DNA from: Linanthus parryae
Lineage: Eukaryota > Streptophyta > Magnoliopsida > Ericales > Polemoniaceae
NCBI GenBank assembly: GCA_023055425.1
Contig: JALGPY010000004.1
Coordinates: 113,005,504 to 113,069,503 of the forward strand
DNA: 64,000 bases
Direction: 5' to 3'
Shown here: in pieces, positions 10,029 to 21,716 of the stretch
How positions within the stretch are numbered: the first letter of the stretch is position 1
Layout of the letters: every line of letters starts with the position of its first letter
The notes under the pieces: generated by a model
The model's database searches: none
What the model was told of the DNA's origin: nothing
Seen by the model: only the letters and a program-made list of their open reading frames with translations
Position numbers and translations under genes: made by a program

Positions 10029-10413
10029 TGAAATACCCCGTTTTGTGACTATGGGTATTTTGTGATATTATTATATGTGTTGGGCGTCAAATTTAAATGT
10101 TGGGAGTTAATTATAAATGTTTGCTAGCATTTTAGAGTCTTTGTGACTTTTATCTTAAGTTTTAGTGCCTTTTAATTAATTGGGGGGAGGTGTTTGTCTT
10201 TTTACCTAAATTAGTGGTGTGAAAGTGTCTTTTCTGTCAGATTGATATCATATTTTGACCCAAAAATCTCAACTAACGTGAGTTCCAAATTCTTTCAAAA
10301 TTCATCTTCATCATCTCAATCCCCCTCTATCTCTCACGATTTATCTTCTTCTTCTTCTTCTTCTTCTTCTTCTTCTTCTTCTTCTTCTTCTTCTTCTTCT
10401 TCTTCTTCTTCTT

Positions 10414-10444
<31 letters not shown>

Positions 10445-12255
10445 TTTGATTTTCATCAAAGTGTTGGGTCGTTCTGACCCGGTTGATTCCGACAGATTTA
10501 TCGTCATCATCTACGCTAACAAGCTTCAATCTCCGCCTCTCAATCGTTTCGATTTATCTCCTCCTACAATTAGTAATTTCGATTCTTTATCGCGAATTTT
10601 CAGATTTATATCGTTAGTTTCATCATTCATGAAATCGTAGGATTAGTAATCAAGTTTTAGGGTTTATCATGTTCATGGGTGATGGGAAAAACCCTAGTTT
10701 GGAGGAGAAGTTTGATTAAGCAATTTGGGTGATTGGATGATCATAGTATGTGGGTAACAATCTGATTAGATGTTGGGAATCATGTTATATTAGGCTTAGT
10801 ATGAATGTAAGATGAATTAGATGCTTGGGAGAAAAGTTTCATGGAAATTGATAATTCCCGTATGGGTATTTTGAGTGAAATTAGAAACTTGAAACTAGTG
10901 TAACTTTTGATTTAGGAATCGAAATTAAGATCCGTTTGAGGCTAAACTTATTATTTCGAATGTTTTGAATCTAATGAAACTGTTTTTGAGCCATGATCTG
11001 TTTGGGAAAATGGAGTAATAAATTGGTGGAGTTAAGATAGGTTATGTATGCTTTAGGTTAGAGGATTTTGAAGTAAGGTGTTGGGTTTTGTTTGAAGTAT
11101 GAATTAAGTGGGATGTTAGGTTGGTGTTAGAAACCTAAACCATTGACTATCATATGCATGTAGCTAGTATAGCAAGTGTATTGCTAGAATATTGTGTTTA
11201 ATTATAATATTGTTACGTGTAGGTGACGAGTTCGTCAACGACGAGTACGTAGAGTACTTTGATTGATTGCTATAGTTGGATTTGCTTTGAGTTAAGTAAA
11301 CATGCCAAGCCTAGTGTGCTTAACTCCTTCGTGTCAAATGATTGCTTCCTACATGTTTCAAAATCAATTTACATGTTATGTGCTTATGTGTCATTTAAAC
11401 ATATGATTTTACTCGTAAATGCTTTTCTTGAAAATAACACAATAAGTTAAGAATTCTTGATAACGTAAAGTGGAAGAGTTGTGCGGGGTTACTCATGGTT
11501 ACTATTGGGCTTCGTTGGGTTATATCCGGCCAATTAATTTTATTTAATCTGGTTGCAAGGCTCCGGATCGCTCCTTGTACTCACCCTTCTGGCCGCAAGA
11601 AGTCTGTAAGGGGGTGTCGACACTTAAGGTCCTGGATGCTTGCGAAGTGATTGGTTCTTTCCCGTATCAACTAATTGTAAATGTGGATTTTTGGATTTTA
11701 TGATTATTAATGGGAAAAGGATGAGAGTGAGATCTTGAAATCTCCTAACTTGGATAATGAACTCAAATTTTGTGAACTATAACGATCTTGAAATCTCCAT
11801 TGTTTTCTTATAAGAGCCAAACGTTACTTCCGCTGTGTTTTAATTAAACCACTACACCACAACTGTTTTGCAAACTTGTCTCTTCATCATTTTACATGCT
11901 TGGGTGTTTGCTTGCCAGTATTTATTGGTGATTTTGTACTGTGGTGTTTCTTTTTTTTTTCCTGCACCACATGTCTGGATGGTGAGAATTTGGCTTAGCG
12001 GGGGACGCGATTCATCACCGAGTTAATTAGTCATTTCTTTTCAATAAGTTAGAACTCGTTGGTTAGTTAATAATACACTAGTTTGTTGGCGTACATGTTT
12101 GAGGCAGCATTTGAATTGTAATAAAGTTTTAAATGTTTAACTTTTAATTTAGTTTGCTTGGGATCCACTTTTAGATGTCCTTGTATCCGGGCTTTGTCTC
12201 GAGTACGGAGTGACACCTCCCGGGCCTCCGACTTAGTCATTTTGGGGGTGTTACA
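10029..12255 (+). mobile_element. Solo LTR 2, same family as the element at 19561-28571
   Basis: It starts TGAAATACCCCG and ends GGGGGTGTTACA, exactly as the two LTRs at 19561-21702 and 26390-28571 do. It is collinear with them throughout, with scattered substitutions and greater divergence near its right end (about 11740-12170). Length is 2227 bp, including a long CTT tract. No primer-binding site or internal sequence follows, and a near-TSD flanks it, so this is a solo LTR. Confidence 0.93.
10345..10443. repeat. (CTT)33 microsatellite in LTR 2
   Basis: About 33 uninterrupted CTT units. The equivalent place has 8 units at 26720-26743 in the 3' LTR of the related full element, and essentially none in its 5' LTR near 19878. 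Confidence 0.97.
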
Positions 12256-12770
12256 GGCGACGTCTGCTCATCGTCGGCGAAGTGGTGGGGATTGGTTAAG
12301 GGTATATTTGTCATTTACACACTAAAACATGCCAAAAAGAAAGGTGAAGATTCAAAGAGAACGGACGAATATAGTAAGTGTGAAGATTCAGAAAGAACAG
12401 AGTAAGTATAAATTATTAGTAGCTGACATCAGACTTACACGTTTTTGTCAGAAAAGTCTGCCACCAAAAGAAAACTAAAGAAATAAGATGGATGTGTATG
12501 GTGAAATATTTTATCCACTTCAAATGTATAAGAACGCTTCAACTTATAATTAAAAAATGGCTTATATAAACTGTTTATAAGTCATACCAAACTCACTCTA
12601 AGAAATTGAATCATTTAGCAACGGTACAAGATTATATTCCAGCAGTTTCAGAGCAGTCGATAAATAATCCATGCCACAGTGGTTCGTAAAACCGCTGGTA
12701 TAGACTTTTGCTAGCGCAAAATCATCATTGTTGTTAAACTATATATGGGTATATAGATACTCTGGCGTCT
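12256..12770. other. Spacer after solo LTR 2
   Basis: It begins with the continuation of the sequence interrupted by LTR 2 and includes a short imperfect direct repeat (GTGAAGATTCA at 12343 and 12381). The rest is AT-rich with no recognisable gene. Confidence 0.4.
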
Positions 12771-12945
12771 CTGCTAGATGCAGGAGTAGTTGAAGATGTT
12801 TAAAGACCGTATGGTACACCCCAATCTTCAGATCAACAGACACCGTACTTTCGGGTTTGGTTATTATGTTGTAAACAAGGACTACGAATTCAGGAGGGTT
12901 TTTATGAAGGGGAATTTGTATTGTTTTCTGTTACCCACGGAATAT
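12771..12945 (+). pseudogene. F-box protein paralogue, deleted remnant
   Basis: The plus-strand reading contains LLDAGVVEDV (12771), HRTFGFGYYVVNKDYEF (about 12839) and MKGNLYCFLLP (12904). These match LLNYGLVEDV, HPTLGFGCCAVTKDYKL and VRGNLYWLLLS of the F-box gene at 13520-14513 in the same order. The intervening parts are deleted and one stop is present. It lies in the opposite orientation to that gene, so the two form an inverted, unequal pair. Confidence 0.7.
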
Positions 12946-13519
12946 TACAAACCACTGAAAGCCTAGTTTCTGTTTTATGCCTAGGAGTTTCATTGAAACC
13001 CTAGTTTCTGTTAAGAACTCTGAATCATGCCCTGAACATAGACTCGGATGAATATCCCCAAGACTGCTTAGCTTTTTTGATAATTCATGCTTATAATTGG
13101 ATATCTTTCACTACTCGAAGTTTCTGTGCAGTGAGATATTGAAAAACGCCACAGCAATTTCCGCGGCCTCTTTCTGAAGTTCCTTACGAGTTTCTCCATA
13201 TCGTATTTGTTAGATTACCTTTCTTGTTGGGTGATAATTTTGTAACTTTAACGAACCATTGTATAGAAAAAAAACTTTAATTTTGTTTTTTCAGTTGACC
13301 AATAAAACAAAGAAAGAACTCGGATTATCGTTACGCCATTACATGAACATAGTAAATGCGAGAATACTTACACGTGAAAAAGAGTAAATCACCCCTGGCA
13401 TGGCATGAAAAAGAGTAAATTATCGAAGTTCATCTTTGCGAGTTATCCTTAACCGAAACCAGGCTTCCAGCAAAACTCCAAGGCATAAAAATAGATTGGC
13501 AATCCGGAACTTTCCATTC
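12946..13519. other. Spacer between the F-box copies
   Basis: AT-rich sequence. A duplicated CCTAGTTTCTGTT motif is at 12964 and 13001. I see no gene. Confidence 0.4.
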
Positions 13520-14513
13520 TCATTCTTCTCCTTCTTTGTCGTCGGGGTCATAGAAGAAATACCTCTTGTCCTCCATCAAGAACTTGCCGTTCATGCTGAC
13601 TCTCGTCAACACAACACGGTCCAGGAACGGCCCAATAGAGAATCGCTTCGTCCACGTGCACTCTTCCTTAATATCGAATAATTTACCATTCTCATCGACC
13701 GGCCGAGCGATCGAAATAGCGAGGGAACCCATAAAATCCATAATGTCAAGGCCATCTCCAACAGCAGGCGCTGGCAAATCTCTAATTGTTTGAAAAGTAT
13801 CGCTTACCAAGTCAAACAAGACGATAATAGCACGGCGAGGCTGTTTTCTGGATAGTAATAGCCAGTACAAATTCCCCCTCACCAACACTCCGGCGTCGTA
13901 ACGCTTAAAGCTCCACGATTCCCGAGAAACCAAATTCGCAAATTCGATTTCTCTCCAACTGTTTGTGCTCATACTCCAGAGCTCAGCTAGAAAACGAGAG
14001 AGACCGGAGACGATCTTGACCAATTTGTAGTCTTTAGTTACGGCACAGCAACCGAACCCTAGAGTTGGGTGGCTGCCAAACTTTGGGGGTGGAAGTACCA
14101 CGTAGTCCTCAGTCGCCGGATTCCATATCAGAAAAGTGTTTATACTCTGCATATGATGATGGGCGGCGACGGAGAGTAAGCCGTTGCAAGAACCAGCCAT
14201 AGTTAGAAGAAAAGCTGAGGCGGCTGGGGGTGGTACGTAAACGTCTTCAACTAATCCATAATTCAGCAAGTGAAACCACCTCGTTGAAACCATGTGCTGC
14301 CTTTAGGGTACGGTCAACAAGGACGATGTTTTTGTTTTTGGAAGATTGATGAATCCGAAGATGTTTGTCGATGAAACTAGGGGAAACAATCAAACTCTGA
14401 TGAGTTTTCGAAAGAAGCTTACATCGGAGAACTTCTTTTGCCGGCAGTCTCACAAGAATTTCCTCGACGACATCAACATCACCATTCTGATAGTTAATTG
14501 TTGACATACTCAT
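13520..14513 (-). pseudogene. F-box protein with F-box-associated domain, frameshifted
   Basis: The true start is ATG 14513 (MSMSTINYQNGDVDVVEEIL). An F-box motif (VVEEILVRLPAKEVLRCKLL, then SKTHQSLI and FIDKHL) occupies about residues 12-45. Family members use it to bind SKP1 in SCF ubiquitin ligases. This frame ends at 14247. The rest continues in another frame from about 14293: MAGSCNGLLSV, FLIWNPATEDY, HPTLGFGCCAVTKDYKLVKI, ELWSMSTNSWREIE and GNLYWLLL, ending KEGEE at 13520. That is the usual F-box-associated kelch-like region. The two frames overlap at 14247-14293, so a single indel explains the break. It could be a recent pseudogene or a sequencing error. Total length of about 330 residues would be normal. 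Confidence 0.85.
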
Positions 14514-14528
14514 GAACAAAGAAACACT

Positions 14529-14541
14529 ATTTATAAATAAA
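14529..14541 (-). promoter_or_regulatory. TATA-like box upstream of the F-box gene
   Basis: The minus strand reads TTATTTATAAATAGTG about 16-30 bases before ATG 14513. That is close for a TATA box, so transcription may start near or after this ATG. Confidence 0.4.
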
Positions 14542-14559
14542 TAGTTTATCGTGCAACAG

Positions 14560-15387
14560 TATCGGAATCCTAATATGTGTAAACTTTAAAGAAATACTCA
14601 GATCCCCTTGAAAAGTGAAATGGACTGTAACTCGGATTGGGTGGACGGATTGACACCTCTACCCAACTCGAATTCTATCGAGGTTACATAAGCCCAGCCG
14701 AGACCTGAGTTAGAGCATAGTGGGCCCTCCCAAGCCCAAATCATATAAGTCAAAATGTAGCTATCATTTTAAGTTCAATTTAAATTGCACCCTTATATTA
14801 TAGTTTTAATATAAATTAAAAGTATGAAACTATGCATTTCAAAATTGGTTATCTGAGGCTAAAAACTAATGACTATATGCCGCTCGATCGAATAAAAAAA
14901 TTGTCAATTAAGGAGTATGAAATGATTATTTTAAAATACAAGAGAATAATAAATATTTGGTGAAAAAAAAAATCAACTAGTTCAAGAACATAAATATTAT
15001 TAAAACATAGCTAATAATCAAAAGAAAGGTATTAAATTTGTATAAAACACTACGCGATTATTTCACATATAGTATTTTCAGCTTGCGATTATACAAATCG
15101 GGCTGAGAATATATGTTGAAGCCAGTCGATATTATTATAATCATGTGTCCAAGGCCTATTTTAGTCTGGGCTAGGCTCAGGTTGGTCGAGTCCAACCCAT
15201 CCAAGTTGTTCCCTTACCGTGAATCGGCCAAGAACCATTCCATTTTGGTGTAAGCTTCTGAATCGCAAACAATGTACGTAGAGATGCTGTACCAATTAGC
15301 TTTCTAAGTTGTCACCAGTCAGAGAAAATAATTTGTCATTGAATTATATTCATTCACACCATGGTCCTTGATGGGGTTTAGGCAATT
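14560..15387. other. AT-rich spacer
   Basis: No ORF or RNA gene recognised between the F-box gene and the CPSF160 pseudogene. Confidence 0.4.
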
Positions 15388-16713
15388 TTAATTATTTTTC
15401 GCCACATTCATAGTTGTACAGAAACAAGCGATTAACTCTTCAGAAGAAGGTTGTTCCAAGTAGGAAGATCCTAACAGGTCCGGGCCGAAGAGCTTTACCT
15501 TTGAACGGAATAGCCTGAACGACTTTGGATTGAGCCCAGCAACGTGTGGAACAGCGTTCTCGAGCTTGTTCTGTAGCGACTGGAGTCTACAGAGTGTGAC
15601 TTCATCAAGAGGCGAGATGCTTCTTTCAACCATCTCCAACCGCAAGAATTTAGTTACATGAGCCGCCACGTGACTAAATTCACATTCTTCAACTCTCTCT
15701 GATAATTTCGGCGCATAATAAAACAATTTCGGTGCATAATAAATCAATTTCACATTCTTCTGCTTGTCCGAAACCTGTAAATTATCATCGTTTTCTTCGA
15801 CGGAAACCAAAAGCACGCAGCCTCTAGCAGCGATGTCCTCCCTTGCACATAAGCTGTCCCAATTGCCAAAAGAGTGTCGTTCTTGCACGGTAAGGGCATT
15901 CTCGAGACGCTACGAGCCACTAGAATTCTCAGGCTCCGTATTCCGAATCTCGTAGGTCCCGTTAAAACTTGAGTTATGGGGCTCAACGCTGTTACTTGGA
16001 AGCTCACTTTTTGAGTCATGTATGGACCATCAAGAAACCAAGCGCCACCAACATAGACTTGGACCACTATGCGCCTCCCGCACAGATTTCCTGCGGCGAT
16101 AGTCTTTCCTATTACATAGTAACTGACTTCTTACATAGTAACCGACTGTCTCGGTGACTTCTTCTAAATCGCTAGTTGCTTCTATACGAGCTTCCAAGCC
16201 TATAATCAAATAAGAATGGTAGTCTTTGTGAATGGTTTGACACGGCGAGTTCTTGTTATAGACAGTCCAGATCCCATTGCAACCGGGGATCTCTGCTTCA
16301 GTAATTAGTTCGGGGCGCATTGATTGCTGAAGAACACAAAGGGCACCATTCTTGCCATGCCCAGAACAGCACACCATTCTCATAATTACTTTACTTCGCG
16401 GATCCTGTCGTGTTTTGATTGGCATTTCTCCTCGTACCATGATAAAAGTACTTGATAGGACCATCGCCACTGGCAGGAGAGAATCTCTCACTTCGAATGA
16501 GAAAGCCTTCTGTTGCAGGAAAACGTCGCCACCGGCACGAGAGAATTCGACGAGCAAGCTGTCGCCCAATTGGCTACCTAGAAAATGGGACGAATCACCA
16601 AAGGTGGTGAGATCCAAGGTCAGAACTGAAGCATTGGATTTCCAAAGATGCAGCCTCTGCACAGCACGTCCATCGTAAACTAATGTCAGCAGAAGGAGCT
16701 CGCCCAATTCTTC
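15388..16713 (-). pseudogene. CPSF160-like pseudogene (polyadenylation factor subunit 1)
   Basis: The minus strand carries blocks of the large beta-propeller protein CPSF160, which binds pre-mRNA 3' ends. In order: ELLLLTLVYDGRAVQRL and FLGSQLGDSLLVEFSRAG (16700-16530), CCSGHGKNGALCVLQQS with IPGCNGIWTVYNK (about 16370-16240), EVTETVGYYV (near 16140), then after a frame change LDGPYMTQ (near 16025), DTLLAIGTAYVQG (near 15855), EDIAARGCVLL, VSDKQKNVKLIYYAPKL, HVAAHVTKFLRLEM, and finally SPLDEVTLCRLQSLQ and VPHVAGLNPKSFR. Intact plant CPSF160 is about 1440 residues. Here the N-terminal third and two large internal blocks are missing. A short YYAPKL segment is duplicated. No ATG precedes the first block. 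Confidence 0.85.
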
Positions 16714-17139
16714 TCAATCTCAAATGTCTTGTAAGGGTAAGTTTGGTATAATGGTTTTTGGAGGGAAAACTGGTTTATAAATTGTGGTAGAATTTTTTAG
16801 ATTTTTTCTAGAGATTATATTTGAATCAGCGTGTTAAATCTGAAAAATTTGATCTGATATTTCTTTTTCGTTTACATGGGACGCTTTAGATCTGAAAAAT
16901 TCTCTGTTCTCCCACTCCAACATACACCTCTGCTCCAAACAAGCATCTTCATTTCCAACAGCTGCAGTCTCTTGCAAATCCTGTGATCATAACAATCCTG
17001 CCAATGACCAAAAAAAATATAATCCATCAGCTATTTTCTGACGAAAAAATTCTGCGATTTTGTGATATATGAAATCAGCTGCAAATGCTCGGCTTGATGT
17101 ATAAAATCACATAATGACAATGCAAACCCGCGAACTTAA
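16714..17139. other. Spacer
   Basis: AT-rich sequence between the CPSF160 pseudogene and the first recognisable satellite sequence. Nothing identified. Confidence 0.35.
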
Positions 17140-17627
17140 TATACACATAAATCTCTTAAGTTGTCCCTTCGACCATATGTGTCTGTCACTTTGGGGAAAA
17201 GCCAAAAAAACATGCTCTTCCTTCCTCGTGCACCGCAAACGTTCAACTGCAGAAAGCATTTTTTAATCCCCTTCCTAGTTACGAGACTTCACCGAAATTC
17301 CACTTACAATTAATTCATGTCATAAGCACTAATGTCTGTTTCCTCGTATCAGTAAGAAAATAGCTTAAAATGAATAAAGTTTCTAGAGTAGAAACTTGTG
17401 TCAAAACATAGCGAAACATGAAACAATACAAAAGAAAAGTTCTGATTATCCATAATGCACGTCGAAAAGAAAACCAAGTTTTACTTTTAATGGTTTAAGA
17501 TAAGAGTGAATGAGTGAGACAAATTGTCGGCGAAGCTGGCTTTCCTGAAATATTCCAAAGTCAAGTAGAAGGGAGTAACTTAAAACAGTTTGACAATTGA
17601 AATCAACAAGAAAATGCTTATTTTCCT

Positions 17628-17666
<39 letters not shown>

Positions 17667-19130
17667 AAGAAAATGCGTATCAGTTGGATTTTTTAAAAGC
17701 TGGCTGCCAAGAGGTGCATAGTTTGAAAGATTACAAAATAGTTGCTGGACGACCCAACAATGGCTTACACTCTGCTTTCATCTGACATCCAAGTCGCAAT
17801 GGTTAGCCCTAAATCATTTTTTGAAATGAATGACCCAACAAACTTGAAATGAACAACATCAAATACCGCTCAGTCGCAAACGCCTAACTGTATTGTAAAC
17901 CCCAAATTGCACAACTAGAGATTATGAGAATATAGTTTTCTGGATTGAAATGAACCACTGTAGCCGAAATTTATCTGACAACAAAAATAAGCCCAAAATA
18001 TCATGAAATGAACGACAACAAAAACCACCAAACGGCCAAGACCTCAAACAGTAATGGAAATCCCAAATTGTACAAATAGAGACTACGAATCCCAAATTGA
18101 AATGAACCACTGTCCCCAAGATTTCAAAACTATAATCTAAATTCTAAAGGGCAAAAATGTAGGTTACGGTAACAATTCTCAAGGATAGACCATATACTGT
18201 GCACAAACCATATTTCTGGTAATGATCCACTCTACTTCGCTGAATATAATCCATACTTATGTCATAGGAATTAATTTGTTCTATTGTACGAGTAAAAAAG
18301 CAATTGAACAAATGACCTAGCTCCTAAAGCATTTCTTTTACGAAACTTATAATTTCTGACAAAAACATATCAAACAATTTGAATGAAAAAGTTGTGATCA
18401 TCTATAATGAACCTGAACCTGAACCAATTTGAATGAAAAGTTTAAGATAAGTGTTTATAAGAAATATAATTGTTGACGAAGCTCTTAAGTTTCTGAAACA
18501 TTCAAGAGGCGAGTCAAAAGAAGTAGCTTAAACACGTGGAGATTAGGAACCAACACGAAAATAAATTTTTCATGAAGGCTACAGTTAAGAGGTTCAAATT
18601 TCAAAAAGAAGCACAAAATTCTGTTCCGATAGTTGTAGGTATTTCAAAATGTGACGGAAGGAATAATAATACAGAAAATTTAAAAGGTAACTTCTCCGAA
18701 GAAAAAAGTAAAGTAAATTCATGTGATCAAATAGAGAATAGAGTTTGGTAATTTCAAAAATCTTAAACAGGGTTCCCTTAAGAACATATGTATTCCGCAT
18801 TAGGAGAACACCTATTTATTGACATGAATAACTGCATAATTCCTGGAGTTTGTAGACCTCGACATATTGACAAGAACCATAACAAATAACCATGTTCGAA
18901 TCCCCTTCTAAATCACTGACTTTACAACTGCGCACTCAGACCACATTCCATACTTACAGTAGATCCATGTCATAAGCTTAATATGTGCTTCATTGTATGA
19001 GTAAAAAAGTTATTGAAAAATGAGCATAGTTTCTAAAGCATTTACTTTTACAAAACTTATTATTTTTGGAAAAAACATATTAAACAATTAAAATGAAAAA
19101 TTCTGACAAAACGAACAAACTTTTAAAGAA
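17140..19130. repeat. Satellite array, left arm (diverged monomers)
   Basis: Blocks typical of the large array at 36181-56520 recur here in the same orientation. Examples are CACCGCAAACGTTCAACTGC (17230), CATGTCATAAGCACTAATGT (17318), TCATAGGAATTAATTTGTTC (18260), and CATGTCATAAGC with AAAAAATGAGCATAGTTTCTAAAGC (about 18968-19040). Divergence is high. The stretch 17780-18140 is only weakly similar and may be foreign. The arm stops at 19130, where LINE C begins. Confidence 0.65.
17605..17676. mobile_element. Minimal poly(A) retroposon with 13-bp TSD
   Basis: An 11-bp unique stretch (TTATTTTCCTC, 17618-17628) is followed by a run of 35-37 A. The whole is bracketed by identical 13-bp repeats AACAAGAAAATGC at 17605-17617 and 17664-17676. 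This is the signature of target-primed reverse transcription that stopped almost at once after the poly(A) tail. Confidence 0.75.
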
Positions 19131-19560
19131 TCACACCCATGGAATCAAATTGGTACTGTAAAAATCACACCAGTGATGTTTATGCACAATAAGCTTCCGC
19201 ATCCGAGAAACAGATTGACAATCTCTCAAAGCATGGAGTGTAGTTTCCACTTCATCTCCACAAAGAAGGCAAAGATGATTGCTACAAATACCTCTCTTAA
19301 ATTTCAGGTTCTCAGTAAGGAGTCTGTCATGTCTAGTCAACCACATGAAAGTTTTCCATCTCTGAAAACCTTTCAGCTTCCAGATTTTCTTCCAACCCTT
19401 ATCAGAGGGGGGCTTACTCCAAATAAGCTGAGGCAACAGAGAACTGACCTTTGTTCTGCAACCAAACAACCTGATCAGTAATCTCCTATGAACCAAACAA
19501 AGAAACAGCAGAGATTAACTTAATAATACCCTCAAGTAACATTAATTTCCAACCACTATC
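19131..19560 (-). pseudogene. LINE C ORF2, zinc-binding RT C-terminus (zf-RVT)
   Basis: The minus-strand reading begins DSGWKLMLLEG at the junction with the gypsy element, then DQVVWLQNKGQFSVASAY. After a frame change it reads GWKKIWKLKGFQRWKTFMWL, TRHDRLLTENLKFKRG, CLLCGDEVETTLHALRDC. The C..C...H....C arrangement is the plant zf-RVT domain that follows the LINE RT. The product stops at 19131 (NLIPWV). Confidence 0.88.
19556..19560. repeat. TSD of gypsy element, left copy
   Basis: CTATC immediately precedes TGAAATACC and is matched by CTATC at 28572-28576. Confidence 0.92.
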
Positions 19561-21702
19561 TGAAATACCCCGTTTTGTGACTATGGGTATTTGTGATATT
19601 ATTATATGTGTTGGGCGCCAAATTTAAATGTTGGGAGTTAATTATAAATGTTTGATAGCATTTGAGAGTCTTTGTGACTTTTATCTTAAGTTTTAGTGCC
19701 TTTTAATTAATTGGGGGGAGGTGTTTGTCTTTTTACCTAAACTAGTGGTGTGAAAGTGTCTTTTCTGTCAGATTGATATCATATTTTGACCCAAAAATCT
19801 CAACTAACGTGAGTTTCAAATTCTTTCAAAATTCATCATCATCATCATCTCAATCCCCCTCTATCTCTCACGATTTATCTCTTCTTTGATTTTCATCAAA
19901 GTGTTGGGTCGTTCTGACCCGGTTGATTCCGACAGATTTATCGTCATCATCTCCGCTAGCAAGCTTCAATCTCCGCCTCTCAATCGTTTCGATTTATCTC
20001 CTCATATTGTAAGTCTTGATCAATTAGTAATTTCGGTTCTTTATCGCAAATTTTCAGATTTATATCGTTAGTTTCATCTTTCATGAAATTGTAGGATTAG
20101 TAATCAAGTTTTAGGGTTTATCATGTTCATGGGTGATGGGAAAAACCCTAGTTTGGAGGAGAAATTTGATTAAGCAATTTGAGTGATTGGATGATCATAG
20201 TATGTGGGTAACAATCTGATTTGATGTTGGGAATTATGTTATATTAGGTTTAGTATGAATGTAAGATGAACTAGATGCTTGGGAGAAAAGTTTCATGGAA
20301 ATTGATAATTCCCGTATGGGTATTTTGAGTGACATTGGAAACTTGAAACTAGTGTAACTTTTGATTCAGGAATCGAAATTAAGATCCGTTTGAGGCTAAA
20401 CTTATTATTTCGAATGTTTTGAATCTAATGAAACTATTTTTGAGCCATGATCTGTTTGGGAAACTGGAGTAATAAATTGGTGGAGTTATGATAGGTTATG
20501 TATGCTTTAGGTTAGAGGATTTTGAAGTAAGGTTTTGGGTTTTGTTTGAAGTATGAATTAAGTGGGATGTTAGGTTGGTGTTAGAAACCTAAACCATTGA
20601 TTATCATATGCATGTAGCTAGTATAGCAAGTGTATTGCTAGAATATTGTGTTTAATTAGAATATTGTTACGTGTAGGTGACGAGTTCGTCGACGACGAGT
20701 ACGTAGAGTACTTTGATTGATTGCTATAGTTGAATTTGCTTTGAGGTAAGTAAACATGCCAAGCCTAGTGTGCTTAACTCATTCGTGTCAAATGATTTCT
20801 TCCTACATGTTTCAAAATGAATTTACATGTTATGTGCTTATGTGTCATTTAAACATCTGATTTTACTCGTAAATGCTTTTCTTGAAAATAACACAATAAG
20901 TTAACAATTCATGATAACGTAAAGTGGAAGAGCTGTGCGGGGTTATCTCATGGTTACTATTGGGCTTGGTTGGGTTATACCCGGCCAATTAATTTTATTT
21001 AATCCGGTTGCAAGGCCCCGGATCGCTCCTTGTACTCACCCTTCTGGCCGCAAGAAGTCTGTAAGGGGGTGTCGACACTTATGGTCCTGGATGCTTGCGA
21101 AGTGATTGGTTCTTCCCCGTATCAACTAATTGTAAATGTGGATTTTTGGATTTTATGATTATTAATGGGAAAAGGATGAGAGTATGAAATTTGGGATTTC
21201 CCAACTTGAGTATTGAACTCGAATTTGCGAACTCTAAACTCTCATGTTTTCTTATAAGTGTCAAATTCAACTTCCGCTGTGTTTAATGACAAATTCCTAC
21301 TCGCAAAAGTGGTCATTGATTTTTATAACTGCCTCATCATCATTTTACATGCTTGGGTGTTTGCTTGCCAGTATTTTTATGCTGATTTTTGTACTGTGGT
21401 GTTTCTTTTTATTTCTGCATAGCAGGTCCAGGTGGTGAGTATTCGGCATAGTGGGGGACGCGCTTCATCACCGATGTTTTAGTCGTTCCCTTTAGATTTT
21501 GGAACTTTTTTAGTATTTAATACACTTAGTTGTTTTATGCTCGCATTTGAGGCAAGAATAATTGAACTGTAATAATGCTTGGTTAATTATTTTATTGGAT
21601 GTTGCTTGAGAACCATCTTTAAATGTCCTTGTATCCGGGTTAGTCTCGGGTACGGAGTGGCACCCCCCGGGCCTCCGGCTTGGTCATTTTGGGGGTGTTA
21701 CA
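19561..21702 (+). repeat. 5' LTR of the gypsy element
   Basis: It begins TGAAATACCCCG and ends GGGGGTGTTACA (2142 bp). It differs from the 3' LTR by scattered substitutions and the lack of the CTT run. Confidence 0.95.
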
Positions 21703-21704
21703 GG

Positions 21705-21716
21705 TGGTATCAGAGC
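21705..21716 (+). promoter_or_regulatory. Primer-binding site, initiator tRNA-Met
   Basis: TGGTATCAGAGC, two bases after the 5' LTR, is complementary to the 3' end of plant initiator tRNA-Met. Confidence 0.95.

Noticed and set aside
10341..10640. Poly-Ser ORF (plus) and poly-Arg ORF (minus)
   Set aside because: Both are translations of the CTT microsatellite in the LTR. The related LTRs lack the run.
17629..17665. Poly(A) tail of a processed CPSF160 retrocopy
   Set aside because: It lies about 900 bp upstream of the pseudogene's first block and in the wrong orientation. Its own TSDs bracket only 11 bp.
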